64,000 bases of DNA from Paramacrobiotus metropolitanus (GCF_019649055.1 NW_026570222.1:1860001-1924000); one strand, 5' to 3'; positions 21,601 through 34,869 are shown, numbered from the stretch's first letter. The notes: a model not told the origin generated them from the sequence alone. Numbers and translations are program-made.

Positions 21601-24600
21601 AAATCGGGATCCCGAACATCCGACGTCAAATGAGATAATTCTTCGTCTGTCGTACCGTTCCATTTTACCTGGTCGAGTGCCGCAAAACTTAGCAGAGCAA
21701 AGCCAGTTAGGCGTGTCTGACGCCGGGAAGAGACAAACACCAGTACGGGTTTTCCATTGGAATGCGTTCGAATTGCTGCAACAGTCCCCGTTAGGAAGAT
21801 AAAGCTAAAAAGAATTCAAGAAACATCTCGCCTTGATACGTTGGTTTATTCATCAACTGCATCCGGGGACAGTAGTGTTTGCCAGGATATCCGGAGATGT
21901 GGTATACCAAAGGCACCGGACGGACAGCTGAGTTGAAATTGAACAAACCGGCAGGATAGATATTCAGCCAACTAGCCACATCATCCGCACTGGCCAAAGC
22001 GGTAGACAAGCCAATAATGCGTACCTTCTGGTGTGTAAACGATGCGATAAAATTGGTTCTTGATACAATAACTTCGATTATAGGGCCTCGATCCTCACCT
22101 GTTCGCACAAGAATTTAAACTAACGGTTCAAGGCACAAATGAAAGCTCCCAAGCGGCCCAACGTACAACGTCAAAACAGTATTATCAAAATAATCAGCCT
22201 TCAGAAACTATGAACAGTTTCTTGAGATGTACAGTACAAAGTACATCAATTTTGCAATATAATTACATACACATTACAAAAAAATGTAAGAAAATGTAAA
22301 TGAGTGCAATAAAATGTCACGTATTAAAATTTTATAAACATCTCACCCAGCATATGGATTTCATCGAAAATTAGCAATTTAACGTCTTGGACATAGCTTC
22401 GATGCTGCCAGCTGCGACTGATCCCATCCCATTTTTCCGGAGTAGAGATAATAATATGGGCAGCATTGATGGCGCGTATATCTGGAGTCGTGTCTCCTGT
22501 CAGTTCAACAACTTTCCATCCCGCTACCGTTTCCAAGCGTGCCTTCCAATCTGCCACTCTTTCTTTCACCAGGGCCTTTAGAGGGGCGATATATACCACT
22601 TTACATTTCGTAATTTTCAATGCTCGAAAGATTGCTAACTCCGCTGCGATAGTCTTGCCGCTGCCAGTTGGAGCACCCAACAAAATATTCAAGTCGGTGT
22701 GCATCAAAGTATGAAAGGCTTGAGTCTGAATGGCATTGAAATGCTTATGCGAATAGAGACTTTCCAAAACCGGGTCATGTAGCGCGCTCAACGACAAGGG
22801 CCGGAGGTGCAATATCGCTAAAATAAATACACCTCAAATGAGGATTCAACTGGTATGAAATTCATAACAACTCAATCAAAAAACAACACTAATTCCGTTT
22901 GTCATGCACCATTTACCTGTATTAAGCGCGCCTGTTTTCGGCACTTTCAGCGCCCCAAGACTGATATGTGATTGATGCTTGCAGTGCAAGAATCGATCTG
23001 ATCTGATATGAATCAGGATCTGGCGCGATTTGTCGTGGGACGGTATGACAAAATCTAATTGATCTATTTCGTGTTTCAGGACCTGAAACGAACAAAAATT
23101 CACATACAATACTTACCGTTTGTACAGTTTGATATCTGTCTCACAATATCCACGCATGGAGTACCACATGACAAGATCATTTTTTTGTACCTTGGTTTTC
23201 TGTAACGCATACTCCTGGGTATGATACGTGCAGTTGTTAGCAGGATCTTCCGCCCAAATCCAAAAATTAAGTACTCGTTTGGTTCCCAGAACTTTATCGT
23301 TCCAAACAAAATTCGGCGTTATGCGCAGAATAATTTGGATGATACCATTGCCAATTGGTTTCGTCACTGTTTCCACGTCCAACAGAGGGTACATGTCCGC
23401 GAAATGCTTCACCTTCTGACCGGCTGCACGATTATGGACCAATTGGCCTGTTATAAAGAGGCAATTAAAATCACAATCACAGAATTATCATTTACCGCAA
23501 CATCTCCTGCTGACTGAGGAAAAAGATTGTGCATTAAAAAAATGCATACCAACAGCAACTTCGTCCAGGTCTTTTAAACGCTCGATGGTTAAATGTTTCG
23601 CCGCTAAATGCTGATAGACGGAAAGAGGTAAATCCACTTGCAGTTGCTTTAAAGGATGATCGGAAATCCACATGCGATTTTCGACAAACAAGCACAAATT
23701 CAGAGCACTGTCGGCCAGGTTAGTATAATTCTTGTACATCGCCATTTGGAAAACGGCTCGCATAATTCTTGCTGCATTTTGCTGACAGTAATAGAGATCC
23801 GACGATAGCGAATGAGTTTTTGGCTGGCAATGGGATATATAAGATTGAATGAGGACATTAACTTTCTTCTCTGAATCTTCCATAGCCTGGCCAAACGGTA
23901 GATGAACGTATTCTTCTTCCCATTCATCCAGTTCAGTCATTTCCTCATCCCGAACTTTAATTTGCGAGAACTCAGTGGCTTTGCATACCAAACTTAAGAT
24001 CTGATATTCCTGCATTTTGTCATGCAGGCCTTGCACATCATCGGCAAAGGTCAGCATCGTCTTCACATCAATGTAGTACCAACTGGCGATATTTCCAAAC
24101 TGAGTGGGCATCAAGAAGCCGTTCCGTTCATTAAATCGAATCATTCTAGCTTGATCCAGAGTCTTTGCTGCTTCTGTCACCTTCTTTGTAAACCATGTCT
24201 CCATGTAATTTGGCACAGTCTATAGAGAACAAAACCAAAAGAAAAACAACTACAAATACAATCATAAAAATACAATCCTAAAACCATAAAATACTATAAT
24301 CATAAAAAAACTACAAACTATGAAAACCCTCACAGATTTACCTGTCACCAAGTTGACAGAAATCGCACAAAAAATGCCTACTATAGTGGTAAATATATAC
24401 ATACTTCTGCCAATGTTTTGTCGATCCCATAAATCAATGGTTTTTTATGCAGGCGCCGATACCAGTACGTAGATCTTAACCAATCAACCGCTTCCGACAC
24501 TTTGGTAACATTGTGCAGCACAATTTCTGCATTAAGGTGTTCTACAAGATGATCTGGCAACTGAGATTCGATATCCTGACTGCTGGTAAGCATGGAAATA

Positions 24601-27600
24601 AACTTGGGCAATGACTTATGCTCGGTAATAATTATACCATGTCCGGAGCTATGAAAAATGCAAATGCAGATCAGAACAACCTTACCTGGTAACCGTCAAT
24701 ACGAAATATTTCAAACTTACGTATCAAACTGTGGTCTTCCCGCGCGCCCGAAAATCTGCTGAACATCCAACACATCGATGTCCTCGTAGGTGCCTTTTTC
24801 TGGGCGGTAAAGTTTCGTACCAAAAATGATCACCGCGTGCGCCGGTAGGTTGACTCCCCAGGCCAGTGTAGCCGTACAAACGAGGACGCGGATGCCTCCT
24901 GTAGTATTTCAAATATCAAGATAAAATTTCGCTTTGACAATACCAATGACAATTTTGCAAAAGTGCTCATCTGTACCATCTTTAAAAAGCCTTTCTACAC
25001 CGCTTCGATCTGATCGCACCATTCCAGCGTGATGGATCGCAATACCCTCCATGACCAAAGTCTTTAACTCTCTGTTGGCTGTCTTCTGAGAGAAATCCTG
25101 CATTTTCTTGATAACCATTCGGCTGACAAGGTGCTTATTGTCGTAATCTTCATCGTTCGAATTTGGAATAAAATAAGCACTATCCCCATGTTCAACAGCC
25201 ATTTCGCGTATCGTATTGGCAACGCGATGTGTTTGATTTCGAGCGTGCACAAACACCAGGACCTATTTTCACAACAGAATTGACAAACAGCAGTCTTCCA
25301 TGGCGACATACCAGAGTATCACCTGATGCCCTCCTTTGATGTTCTCCATCAGTTTCTCATACATAACTTCCGCCATCGCGACGTCGTTTCTTCCCCCGGG
25401 CACGGTTTTCATTCCAATGAATGTTTGCCGCAATGGCACCGGTCTAAAACGTCCATCGAAGAAGAACATTCCAACTTCTTTGTTGACGTGAAGAAAATCA
25501 GCAACATCTTCGTAAGTCGGAAGTGTTGCCGAAAGCCCAACAATGCGTATCATTTTCTGTTGTTCTTCAATCTGGGCAAGCAAACGAACGTTTTCTCAAA
25601 GCGTATAATTCAGCCAGAATAACGAAATATTACCATTCGAATAGTCCGGGCAACTAGACTTTCAATGACGGGACCGCGTTCATCATTCAGTAGATGAATC
25701 TCATCAATGATCAGTAGCGAAACTTGTCCCACCAACTTGGTATCACCAACACTTTTCCTTGTAATCACATCCCATTTCTCTGGCGTCGTAATAATCATCT
25801 ACCAAGCACCGCTTATGTGTGTGCATGCTTTTTAGATTTGCTGAAGTCAAACTTATAAGTCACTATACCTGAGTTTTTTCCAAGTCATGCATTGCCACTT
25901 GTGTGTCACCGGTAACTTCCTCCACTCGTAGCTTATAATACTTCAATCTTTCACTAAACGTCCTTACCATTTCCGATGCTAGAGCTTTCATAGGAGCAAC
26001 GTAAATCACCTTGAAGCTCTTATCAACAACACCAGGCGACGTCATATGCTGACTGATTTCCCGGGCAATCGCCAGCATGGCGGTATTAGTCTTGCCGGCT
26101 CCGGTAGGAGCACATACTAACATATTTTCACTAGTTGTGTACGCAGTACGGTAAACTGCACTTTGTATCTGATTTAAGAAATCGTAGCCTTCGAAAAGAG
26201 TTCGTATCACCTACAAAATAGTTCTCCTTAACATGCGCCGTCATAACAGTTCTACCTGAACCACGCAATATACAAACATGCCCGTAAAGGAGCAAAAACA
26301 ATAATCAGGGTAAGGTTTTAGTTTACGAAATCAAAACGGTAGTGACTTATCACTTACCTCATCCATATCCTTTATACGAACGAGAGGTGGCAGTCGATCA
26401 ACGGGGATACTGTTCTTCGATGGTGCCTCAACAATTATTTCCTGACAGGATTTCCTTTCGTTAACAACGTGGTCCGGCAAAACAATCTGTAAATCCATGA
26501 AAATCACGAAAGGAAATTCAAACGAATCAAACAGAAAGAATAAAAGAACGATGCCTCATACAACATAACTGCGGTACCAACAGCCTAAACCTACCTTTTG
26601 GCCCTGAAAAAGAGCAGCTGATTTTTTCAGCTCCGCCAGCTGATCAAAAACGAAAGGGTAAGTGCGCGTCACATAAGAATCCAAATCGGTTTTCTGAGCT
26701 CGCTGCATTTCTTGCATCTGCCACTTTTCTGCCAAACGAGCGTCTTCTTCTTCAGTCTAAAGTTCGGCAAAAGAAGGTAAAACACTTCTCAACGCCAAAT
26801 GACTTCACATGCATTTCTTTACCGTCAAAATGCCATTGACATCGCTTTCATTCTTAGTTTTCTTACGAACTTCCACTTGTGAATGATAAAGTGGACGTTC
26901 CGGGCGACCGCTTCCTTTGTTTCGTGCAGCCTTCTCCTTATTCCTTCGCACCGCGTTGCGATTTGTTAGTAGGGATGTCACCAAATCCAGATTTTGAAAT
27001 CCCAGCATTTCCACGAGCTATCACCATACGATAAACAATCCCACCCGGATGTATAGTACAAACTGATAAACATGTTCTTTTTCGTGATCAGGAATTTAAA
27101 ATAAACATAAATCACTGAACGAAGAAAATGATTTCCTTACCTCTTCTTGAAGTTCATCATCTCGTTTTCCCCCGGTGAGAAGCGGTTCCACCATGGACAC
27201 GAGATCAGTGACACTCACATTGCCACCTTCAGATTTTTCATACTGCGTGGTAATCAACAGCTTCACCAGATCGCTTCCCGAACCGTCTTCTAATTTTTCC
27301 GCAAATTTTCCAACAACTTTCATAGGACGTTCATTCTGCAATTCCACCGGCCTCTTCTCTTCTCTCGTTTCATCGACTTGTACAGCCACCGGTGGCGGTG
27401 GTGGTGTATCCATTGCGAGAGCACTGATTCCATAATTATCCACCGAGGGACGTGGAATTTGCTCAGTCGCATCCAGATCAGCAGTTATCACATTCTGAAA
27501 CTGATCGATCAGCGTATTTATATTGGTACAAGATGCTCCACGTTCACGCTCCACCGTTTCCTTCAAGCAGACCCATTCTTCCTCCGGAATGAGGGGGACC

Positions 27601-28079
27601 AGCTGCTTTATCAAAGGCACAGCGGCTTCGATGAAGGGATCTTGGTCAAACGATGTATGGAAGACTTTGCGCAGTGCATCGCGCTCTTTTTTCCCAGTTA
27701 CACGGCCTCGACTTTCAATAAACACCAACAGAGACTTCACCGCGCAGTCGTCGATCTGCTCCTGGATACTTTCTGTTCCCACTACAGAAGCGATTGTAAA
27801 ATAAGCACTGCACAATTGTTGGTTTTATAAGCCGTAAGCACCACTACTGCACTTACAGTACTTTCGAACCAGCATGCGATATTTATGGAGTACATCCGCC
27901 AAGAGCTTCTCGCGGCTTTTATCATGCAGCTTTTGTACAAGAACAGAAATCGCAACATTCCATTCCGATATGCCTGCTCCACTATCGTCCCTTGAAGAGT
28001 GGCGAACAGCTGCGGAGGAATTGGAATGATCGCGATCGCTGGTCTGCCAGAACTGCCAACTCAAGCGACCGTGATACAT
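18618..28079 (-). CDS. ASCC3: ASCC3, Ski2-like two-cassette helicase
   Basis: ASCC3 is the 3'-5' helicase of the activating signal cointegrator complex. It acts in alkylation-damage repair and in splitting stalled ribosomes. Exons, high to low: 28079-27857, 27781-27141, 27017-26823, 26756-26595, 26486-26358, 26210-25869, 25798-25634, 25571-25323, 25262-24977, 24898-24721, 24648-24405, 24219-23550, 23447-23191, 23082-22917, 22817-22347, 22098-21832, 21775-21501, 21380-21327, 21254-21188, 21103-20845, 20768-20573, 20385-20192, 20128-19951, then 19404-19284, 19214-19011, 18887-18618. Cassette 1 has APTGAGKT (Lys about 490), DEIH (about 596) and FGRAGRPQF. Cassette 2 has APTGSGKT (Lys about 1357), DEIH and [10 protein letters not shown]. 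Sec63-like regions follow each. It is called ASCC3 rather than the spliceosomal Brr2 because of the long unique N-terminus and the C-terminal [28 protein letters not shown] block. The N-terminal start is uncertain. The exon between 19951 and 19404 appears damaged. Confidence 0.9.
19648..19951 (-). mobile_element. Insertion with tRNA-like core in ASCC3
   Basis: Between ASCC3 exon ends 19951 and 19404, this copy contains sequence absent from the equivalent part of the duplicate at 2937-3020. The insert holds a tRNA-like core (19759-19828) bracketed by two direct repeats of about 45 bases, about 19648-19695 and 19862-19906. Both contain AAGCTGATGAA, then TATCTTACCAGGCTAATGG. In the pseudogene the splice acceptor and exon (…QMVVHRFADGLL…) lie at this site. 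Here only the last about 25 bases of that exon remain (about 19565-19590). The unit looks like a SINE or a local rearrangement. Confidence 0.6.
19759..19828 (-). ncRNA. tRNA-like pol III sequence (SINE head or tRNA pseudogene)
   Basis: On the minus strand this 70-base stretch has a 7-bp acceptor-like pairing (TGCCCAT with GTGGGTA, two wobbles). It has a good T arm with loop TTCGATT, an A-box-like TAGCCTGGTGG and a B-box GGTTCGATTCC, followed by a TTTT run suitable as a pol III terminator. The D arm does not pair. The only anticodon-stem fold leaves a loop without U33. I therefore do not call a working tRNA; a tRNA-derived SINE or decayed tRNA is more likely. Confidence 0.5.
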
Positions 28080-29382
28080 GATGGTCGCAACCGTTCCACG
28101 ACGGACAACCTGTGCGAGCAGAGCTTCTCTGCGGGCTAAAAAATGACGAAACACAAAAATTCCGTTAGAACTTGGGCGTCATACGCTGAATTTTCCTGAT
28201 TTAACCACCAGCATCGATAAAAAACGAATTAAAAATTTAAAAGTGTGCAATCTGCTACATACACTTCCTGTGACTTCCATAAAAAATCTACCTGTGTAGT
28301 TAAAATGACTTATGATGAGAATCGAAGCTCAACTTCAAAGACTTCCGCACCGGAAGTCGGCTTGGGAATTAGATTTGCCAATTATTTTATCTCGCGTATT
28401 CTATTTAGCACCACAGGGCAGCACGCGCCGCGTCTCGCTGACGTATCCACCCGGCGTATGCGCACGATCGCGCTGGCGCTGTTAGGCTAAAAAACCTTTG
28501 ATGCTCATACAGACTACATACAGTAAGTACTTAATCGAAACTTACAAATGAAAATAGTTTAGTATAATTGTAATAAGTAATTTAACAAAAAAAAGAAAAT
28601 TCAGTAATATCAGCAAATACAGCTCCAGCGTCGGAAATTCGAAATGTACCGGAAATCTGAATAAGTGCAGTACTGTAAGTACTTAAATTTTCGAAGCTTT
28701 TTGCGTATCCCTCTTACGCACCCAACACGCTTTCCGTACGTTTAATTTTGGATTCTAAACAAACTGCGCATAAAAACAACATCGAAGTTAATGGGAAAGT
28801 AGGGACCGATGGGAGTGTGCGAGTTTTTGAAGCTGAAACGCTTTTGTGGGGGTGTAAGTTTTCCTAATCTTCCGTTGCACGTGGTAGTTCAGTTTATGTA
28901 AAACGCAAATTTTACCTGGTTTTAGGCTGATTGACTTCAACATGTAGCTTTACTACAAGATCAACGCCAAAATTTGCTGAAGTTGCGGAACGAAGTCGGA
29001 AGTCCTGAACGTAGGTGCCGTGATTTGTTGTGGCACGTGTGAAAACACATAAGTACATTTTTCCAGTTAAATCTGATTCTGTGATAAATGTGCAGTTTCC
29101 GTTTCTTCCTCCTCTTGTCCGACTGATCCTGGAACTACCACGTTTTGTAAGTAACCACTCCACGTTTGTTTTTAATATTTAGTTGCGTACTTGAATTTGC
29201 TGGTTTATATTGTATGCGGCAGTATGCCGTACGCGTAAGAAGTTGTAATTTAATTCTAGTGTTGAGATCTGACAGTTGAAAATACTTAGAAAGTGCAAGC
29301 AATTCAAAATCGGACAAAACTCTAAGTATGTTATTTAATATGGTTTCCTAGGATTCACGACAGCCTCAGCTGCATTACGAGA
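28080..29382. promoter_or_regulatory. Divergent ASCC3/VPS35 promoter interval
   Basis: ASCC3 (-) and VPS35 (+) are head-to-head, with about 1.3 kb between the assigned start codons. The interval must hold both 5' UTRs and promoters. A possible ASCC3 upstream exon boundary (acceptor TTTTTTAG at 28136-28142 on the minus strand) precedes in-frame codons before the chosen ATG. A 5'-UTR intron for VPS35 is suggested by GGTTTCCTAG ending at 29352. A GC-rich patch at 28420-28490 is the best candidate for a shared promoter core. No TATA box or initiator is obvious. Confidence 0.45.
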
Positions 29383-32195
29383 ATGGCTTTCCCTGGCGCT
29401 GGAGATGAGCAGGAGAAATTGCTGGAGGAAATATTGCGCATCGTTAAACAAGAAGCATTCCAGATGAAACGGTGCATCGACAAGAACCGTTTGATGGACG
29501 CCCTGAAACACGCATCCACTATGTTAATGGAATTACGGACGGGCAGCTTGACTCCCAAAAATTATTATGAGCTTTTTATGGCCGTTTGCGATGAACTCAG
29601 CCACTTGCAAGCCTACTTGCTGGAGGAGTTCAATAAGGGAAATCGTATGCCAGAGCTTTACGAGCTTGTCCAATACGCCAGTAACATCATTCCTCGAATG
29701 TATGTAGGCTTAGCGACGCTTGTAACAAAAGCTCCATGGGTACACTAACTAGTTCCATGGGTAATATTTCTTAATTTCAGCTGCAGATTAGTCATTGGTG
29801 TTTCTTTGGCGGTAATGGTTAATTTGAACAGTTATACCTGTTATACTGTTATAGTGACTGTTATTATTCAAGTGTATTATTTTAGTATATTTCTGCGTTA
29901 GCTTGCATTGAAAGTACTAAGATTAATGTGAATTGTGAGTAGACACTGTGTAAGTACAACGATATGGCTGAATGAAGTATGTACCAGTACTAATTTTACA
30001 ATTGTTAGTTGAATTATTCTGTACTATTCTGTCGGGATACATGCTCAATACAAAATTTTCATACTGATTTCATTTTTGCGATTGTAGTTATCTTGCAAGA
30101 TTCTAATGGCTTTAAACTTGAACGCGCATTGGTGTCTTTTAGGTATTTGCTGGTTACTGTTGGTGTGGTTTTCATTAAAAGCAACGAAAACTCTCGCAAG
30201 GATATTATGCGAGATTTGGTGGAAATGTGCCGTGGAGTGCAGCATCCGCTTCGTGGACTTTTTCTTCGGAATTACCTTTTGCAGGAAACCAAACATGTCC
30301 TCCCCGATGTATTGGAAGCGCCAACAGAAACCGCTCCTGACGGCTCACCCATATCTTCCGGCACTGTTTCCGATTCCGTTGATTTTGTATTGACGAATTT
30401 CGCTGAAATGAACAAGCTATGGGTGCGGATGCAGCATCAAGGACATTCCCGCGATCGCACTCGACGTGAACGCGAGCGTCAAGAACTTAGATTGTTAGTG
30501 GGCACAAATTTGGTACGGTTAAGTCAGTTGGAATCTATCGATGCGGAATCCTTCAAGGGTCATGTTTTGCCGGGCATCTTGGAACAGACTGTCAGCTGTC
30601 GTGATGCCATTGCACAGGAATATCTGATGGAGTGTGTCATTCAAGTTTTCCCCGACGAATTCCATCTAGAAACCTTAAATACGTTTTTAAAAGCCTGCTC
30701 CGAGCTCCAGCCGGGTGTGAACTTGAAACGAGTTATCATTGCATTGATTGATCGCCTAGCATTGTATTCCCAACGCGAGGACACAAATGGCATTCCTGCT
30801 CATCTTCAGTTGTTTGACATTTTCAGCAACCAGATTACGGCTGTCTTTGAAGCTCGCCCTGAATTACCCGTAGAAGATATTGTTGCTCTGGAACTTGCTC
30901 TTATAAATCTAGCTCTGAAATGTTATCCGGACCGGACTGATCTCGTGGATCAGGTCCTGCAAAATATTGATGTTATTTTCCAGAAGCTAAGTATTGATGA
31001 AGTGCCAGGAGAAAGTGCTGTCTGTAAAGAATTGACGAAACTATTGAAAATTCCGCTGGATCATTATAAGGATATCCTGACAGTTCTTCAGCTGCAAAAC
31101 TACGCCAAAATCTTGAAGTATTTGGATTTTAAACCAAGAAAGGAGATCAGTCTCTATGTTGCTCATAATATTGTCGATAACGGTACCATTGTGGCTCAAC
31201 AAGAGCACGTTGAAGCACTGTTGATGATGTTGGCGCCTTTAATTGAGGATCACCCTTCTGCGCCCATTAATCCAGCCGATGACGATTTCATCGATGAACA
31301 AACTGTCATTGGCAAATTGATTCATTTCTTACGTCCTGCAGAACTTGATCAGCAATACTTGATCCTGAGCACGGCGAGAAAATTCTTCGGAAATGGCGGA
31401 GTGCATCGTGTTCCTTATACTCTACCGACGATTGTTTTCTTGGCTTTCGGCTTAGCGCAAGATTACTATGCAACAAGAGATGAAGACCCAAAATGGAGCA
31501 AGAAGTGCCAAAAAATCTTTCAGTTCTGTCACCAGACAATTTCTGCCCTGGCGAAACTGGAGTTGCCGGAAATTTCGGTTCGTTTGTTCCTGCAGGGTGC
31601 ACTGGCTGTTGCGCGTGTGCCTTTTGAATCGTCGGAAACAGTTGCATACGAATTCATGTCCCAGGCTTTCTCCATCTACGAAGAAGAGATCTCAGACTCT
31701 AAAGTACAAATCCTGTGTGTTCTTTTAATCATTGGTACTCTTCAGCAGCTGGGCTGTTTTTCGGAAGAAAGCCATGAACCGCTGCGGACGCAGTGCGCTT
31801 TAGCTGCGGCCAAACTGTTAAAGAAGCCAGACCAGTGTCGTGCACTGATCGCTGCGGCTAACATCTTTTGGTCTGGCCGGCTGTCGAATTCCGATTCCGA
31901 TTTAAAGGATTCCAAACGTGTGATGGATTGTCTAAAAAAAGCCTTGCGCGTGGCTTCCCAGTGCATGGATAACACGGTCAAAGTGCAGTTGTACGTTGAA
32001 ATAGCCGATGCCTATTGTGTATTCCAGAGTCGAGGTGTTGAGGCAGTGTCGGATGAGATGATTGTGCAGATGATGCAGAAAATCCAGGACGAGCTACCTG
32101 CCCTGGATGTCAACGAAGAATCCAACCATATCAACAAACAGTTCCAGAATTGCTTGGACAATTTGAAGAAAGCGAAGCCAGACGTTCCGTTTTAA
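29383..32195 (+). CDS. VPS35: VPS35, retromer scaffold subunit
   Basis: VPS35 is the alpha-solenoid core of retromer, which recycles cargo from endosomes to the Golgi or plasma membrane together with VPS26 and VPS29. Only two coding exons are needed: 29383-29699 and 30143-32195, joined AT|G, giving 789 residues (human VPS35 has 796). The conserved VPS26-binding motif appears as PRMYLL at 104-109, spanning the junction; the canonical form is PRLYLL. Long blocks are nearly invariant: [61 protein letters not shown], and [20 protein letters not shown] with FWSGR downstream, which belongs to the VPS29-binding end. The protein ends at AKPDVPF, lacking the last few residues seen in vertebrates. AATAAA lies at 32484. 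The single intron contrasts with the intron-dense neighbours. Confidence 0.97.
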
Positions 32196-33182
32196 ACCCG
32201 TTAGAGCCTTTTGTATTTATTCTTTCTTTTACAGTGATTCTCTTTTAACCCGTAATTTAAAGTGATTTATCGTTAATTCAGTTTTCATTTGTTTTAACAA
32301 AGCCTAATGGTTTTTAAGTTATTTTATGATGACGGTTAAATAGCCATAATATATAGTTGATTTAATGATTATTTAGTGCCGAAGTTCAGATACATCGTTT
32401 ATTGTAGTAATATTTATTTGCATGTTGAGCGAGCGCTTCTGAAAATTTATTTTACCATGCTTTCTTGAACTTTCTTCCAGCGTAATAAAGTTGTCGCATC
32501 TCATGTACGCCGAAGCTGCTGATACTGTTTTTCCCTCTGCTCAGAATCTTCTGCTTGCTAAATTCGTGCTACAGTTTAATAGTCAGCCCGCTTTCCATTG
32601 TGTTCTTACGGTACGTTCCCATGATGACTTAATTAGCATTTATTGTGTTAAACAGTTAATCTCCCATATTCTAAATGCTACTTTTTACGCCGCTTCATAA
32701 AAAGTTTTTCACTGATTGCGGCAGATTGTTCGGATATCACACAAATTAATTATATTTCTTGCCAGCTGAAAGCTTCAGAGTAAAATACCGTGTTTCCATT
32801 TGCGTAAAACTTATTGTTAATACAAGTTGAAGTGGCCGCAAAAAGTTCGCGAGACTTGGTAGTATGGTTAGCAAAAAAAATTAATAGGCCTCGGCTACCG
32901 GCTAGTTTAAAGTTTACACGCAGTCACAACAGAGACACTGACCAGTGAGGCAGAATGTATTGTACGTGTGTTTATACGGTAGTTTGTACCAGGATCTGCT
33001 TTTCTGCGAAGTGTGAACGGTAAGTACTGGCCAGATTGGTTTTGCGGTTTTAATACACGGAGTAAATAAAACAACTTTTTTTATACCAAGTGGTCCAAGT
33101 CCAGAAGGAACCCATTTAGTGCAAAAGCTTAATGTGAACAACTGCTGTAAGTTTTTGGTATCATAATTTGCAAAGGGCATTC
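32196..33182. other. Intergenic, VPS35 3' UTR and claudin-like promoter
   Basis: Contains the VPS35 poly(A) signal (32484-32489). No open frame resembles a protein. Sequence just before 33183 is presumably the 5' UTR of the claudin-like gene. Confidence 0.4.
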
Positions 33183-34869
33183 ATGGCTGCTGCAAAGGGA
33201 TGGTGGATCTTTGCCTGGCTTGGAACAAGTTTTATCATTACCGCTTTAATCATACAGATTATCACCTTATCATGGAGAAACTGGGTCCAGTTAGATTTCG
33301 CTGTAACCAACCATACCGTGGATCATCTACAAATCGGATTGTGGGGAGCATGTGTGGGTGGTGCAGAATGCTATTCGTTCCACGGGGAAGGATTGCCATG
33401 TAAGTTCGCGTCGTCAGTAAAACTAAATGAAACCTTTAATTACAACTGGCGCAGCAGGCTAACAGAAGACATTTGAGCAATCACAATTTTGGAAAAGACT
33501 GTTAATTTTAATTATCCTACGGTCACTGTACGCTGAAAGTTTTAAAGAACAAGATAAATAGTCCAATTGTGCCAGCAATATGCCGAGGATTATTGACCAT
33601 TTTCAAAAACAGCGTACTTTTCTTTGTGGGATGTCCATGCAAAAATGTCCAGCAAAGAGTGTGTTATCCGTACAAGTATACTAACCAGATAACCGTTGTG
33701 ATTCAGCACGCTATCAATTATTTGGATGTATTGTTTTTCTGCTTTGCTCGAGCTCATGGAACGGAAGTCGTTAATCCAGGACTGAAGTTTTGTTTCAGGG
33801 TATTTGCAAGCAACAGTGTTTCTGGCCATGATTGGAATTTGTTTTGAAGCCCTGATATTTTGTTTGTGCATTGTGGAGCTTTTATATCTGTGGAATGCGA
33901 AGGGATTCTTCCCATTGAAACAGTCCCAGCTGTATCTCGCTCTGGTGACTGGTAAGAAAACGAATTTTTGTGCACTATGGTCAAAATGATAACGTGTGAA
34001 AAATAATACGGCGGGTTGATCAAAATAATGGTTATTATCCCATGACTCTCCCTATCAGTGATTTGTTGTTGTATTGTAAAATTACTGTACTTTTGTGGAT
34101 TTTCATGCTTTCTTCCTAATAGTTGTTGTGACGTTAACGATGGCGGTAATTTCCGGTTCCATGACTTTGTCTGGACTGGAAAAGGACATGTGGAAGATCG
34201 TAGATGACCAGCTGCATCTGATGGAAGCCGGTTCAAATGTCCGAGTGGGCCGATTTACCGTGTCGCAAGCCTGGGGATACCAAGTTAGTGTCTGTCCCTC
34301 ACATTCAGCTGCACGGTACTATTGACCAACAACTGACCATGGGCGACAGATATTATAAATTTCCGGATTTCTTACATAAACCGATTTTGTACCGCAGTGC
34401 TCTTTTAAACGGCGTCACTATTTAATGCTGCATATTTTATATACACATTCATTAAATTATTACAGTTTTTTATTTATGCCAGTACTATGATCGGAAAGCT
34501 TTCTGACTGTTTCAGTTAATTTTATTCTTCGTGGCCCTGTAGGTTCTCGTTTCGATATCCGTTATTTGCTTCGTTATCATTACAAAATCGCAACTGACGC
34601 GGATGAGCGCCGTGCAGGACGAAGAAAGACCCGCCAACCAGCGCCGCATTGAAGTTGTGCTCGTGTCGCCGCCGATGTTCCGTGCTCCTAATCTTCAGCT
34701 GCAGTACACGCCGCCTCCCGCGTATTCCCCACCCCCCGCATACGATGGTCTGTATCGCCTGGATGAAATGGAAACCCCCTTCATTCTTCGTATCGCCCAG
34801 GAGGAAAACGGAGAGTCTCGCACGTGTCGGTCTGGTACGGATGAAGATACGGCCACACTGATAGCCTGA
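33183..34869 (+). CDS. Claudin/PMP22-like four-span membrane protein
   Basis: Four exons, 33183-33399, 33799-33951, 34123-34283, 34543-34869, join in phase to 285 residues. The first span (FAWLGTSFIITALIIQIITL) is followed by an extracellular loop with the claudin-family signature GLWGACVGGAEC (W-x-x-C-x5-C). Then come three more spans, in exons 2, 3 and 4 (VFLAMIGICFEALIFCLC, VVVTLTMAVISGSM, VLVSISVICFVIITK). In bilaterians such proteins form or regulate septate or tight junctions. The cytosolic tail is long and has three PPxY-type motifs (PPPAY repeated, and PPSY-like spacing), predicted WW-domain ligands, rather than an obvious claudin PDZ-binding end; the last residues are TLIA. AATAAA lies at 35224. 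Member of the broad claudin/PMP22/MAGE-like superfamily; the exact orthologue is unknown. Confidence 0.75.

Noticed and set aside
23113-23190. Longer version of the ASCC3 exon ending at 23117
   Set aside because: That donor leaves two carried bases and forces a stop in the next exon; ending at 23191 closes the phase and keeps the family alignment.
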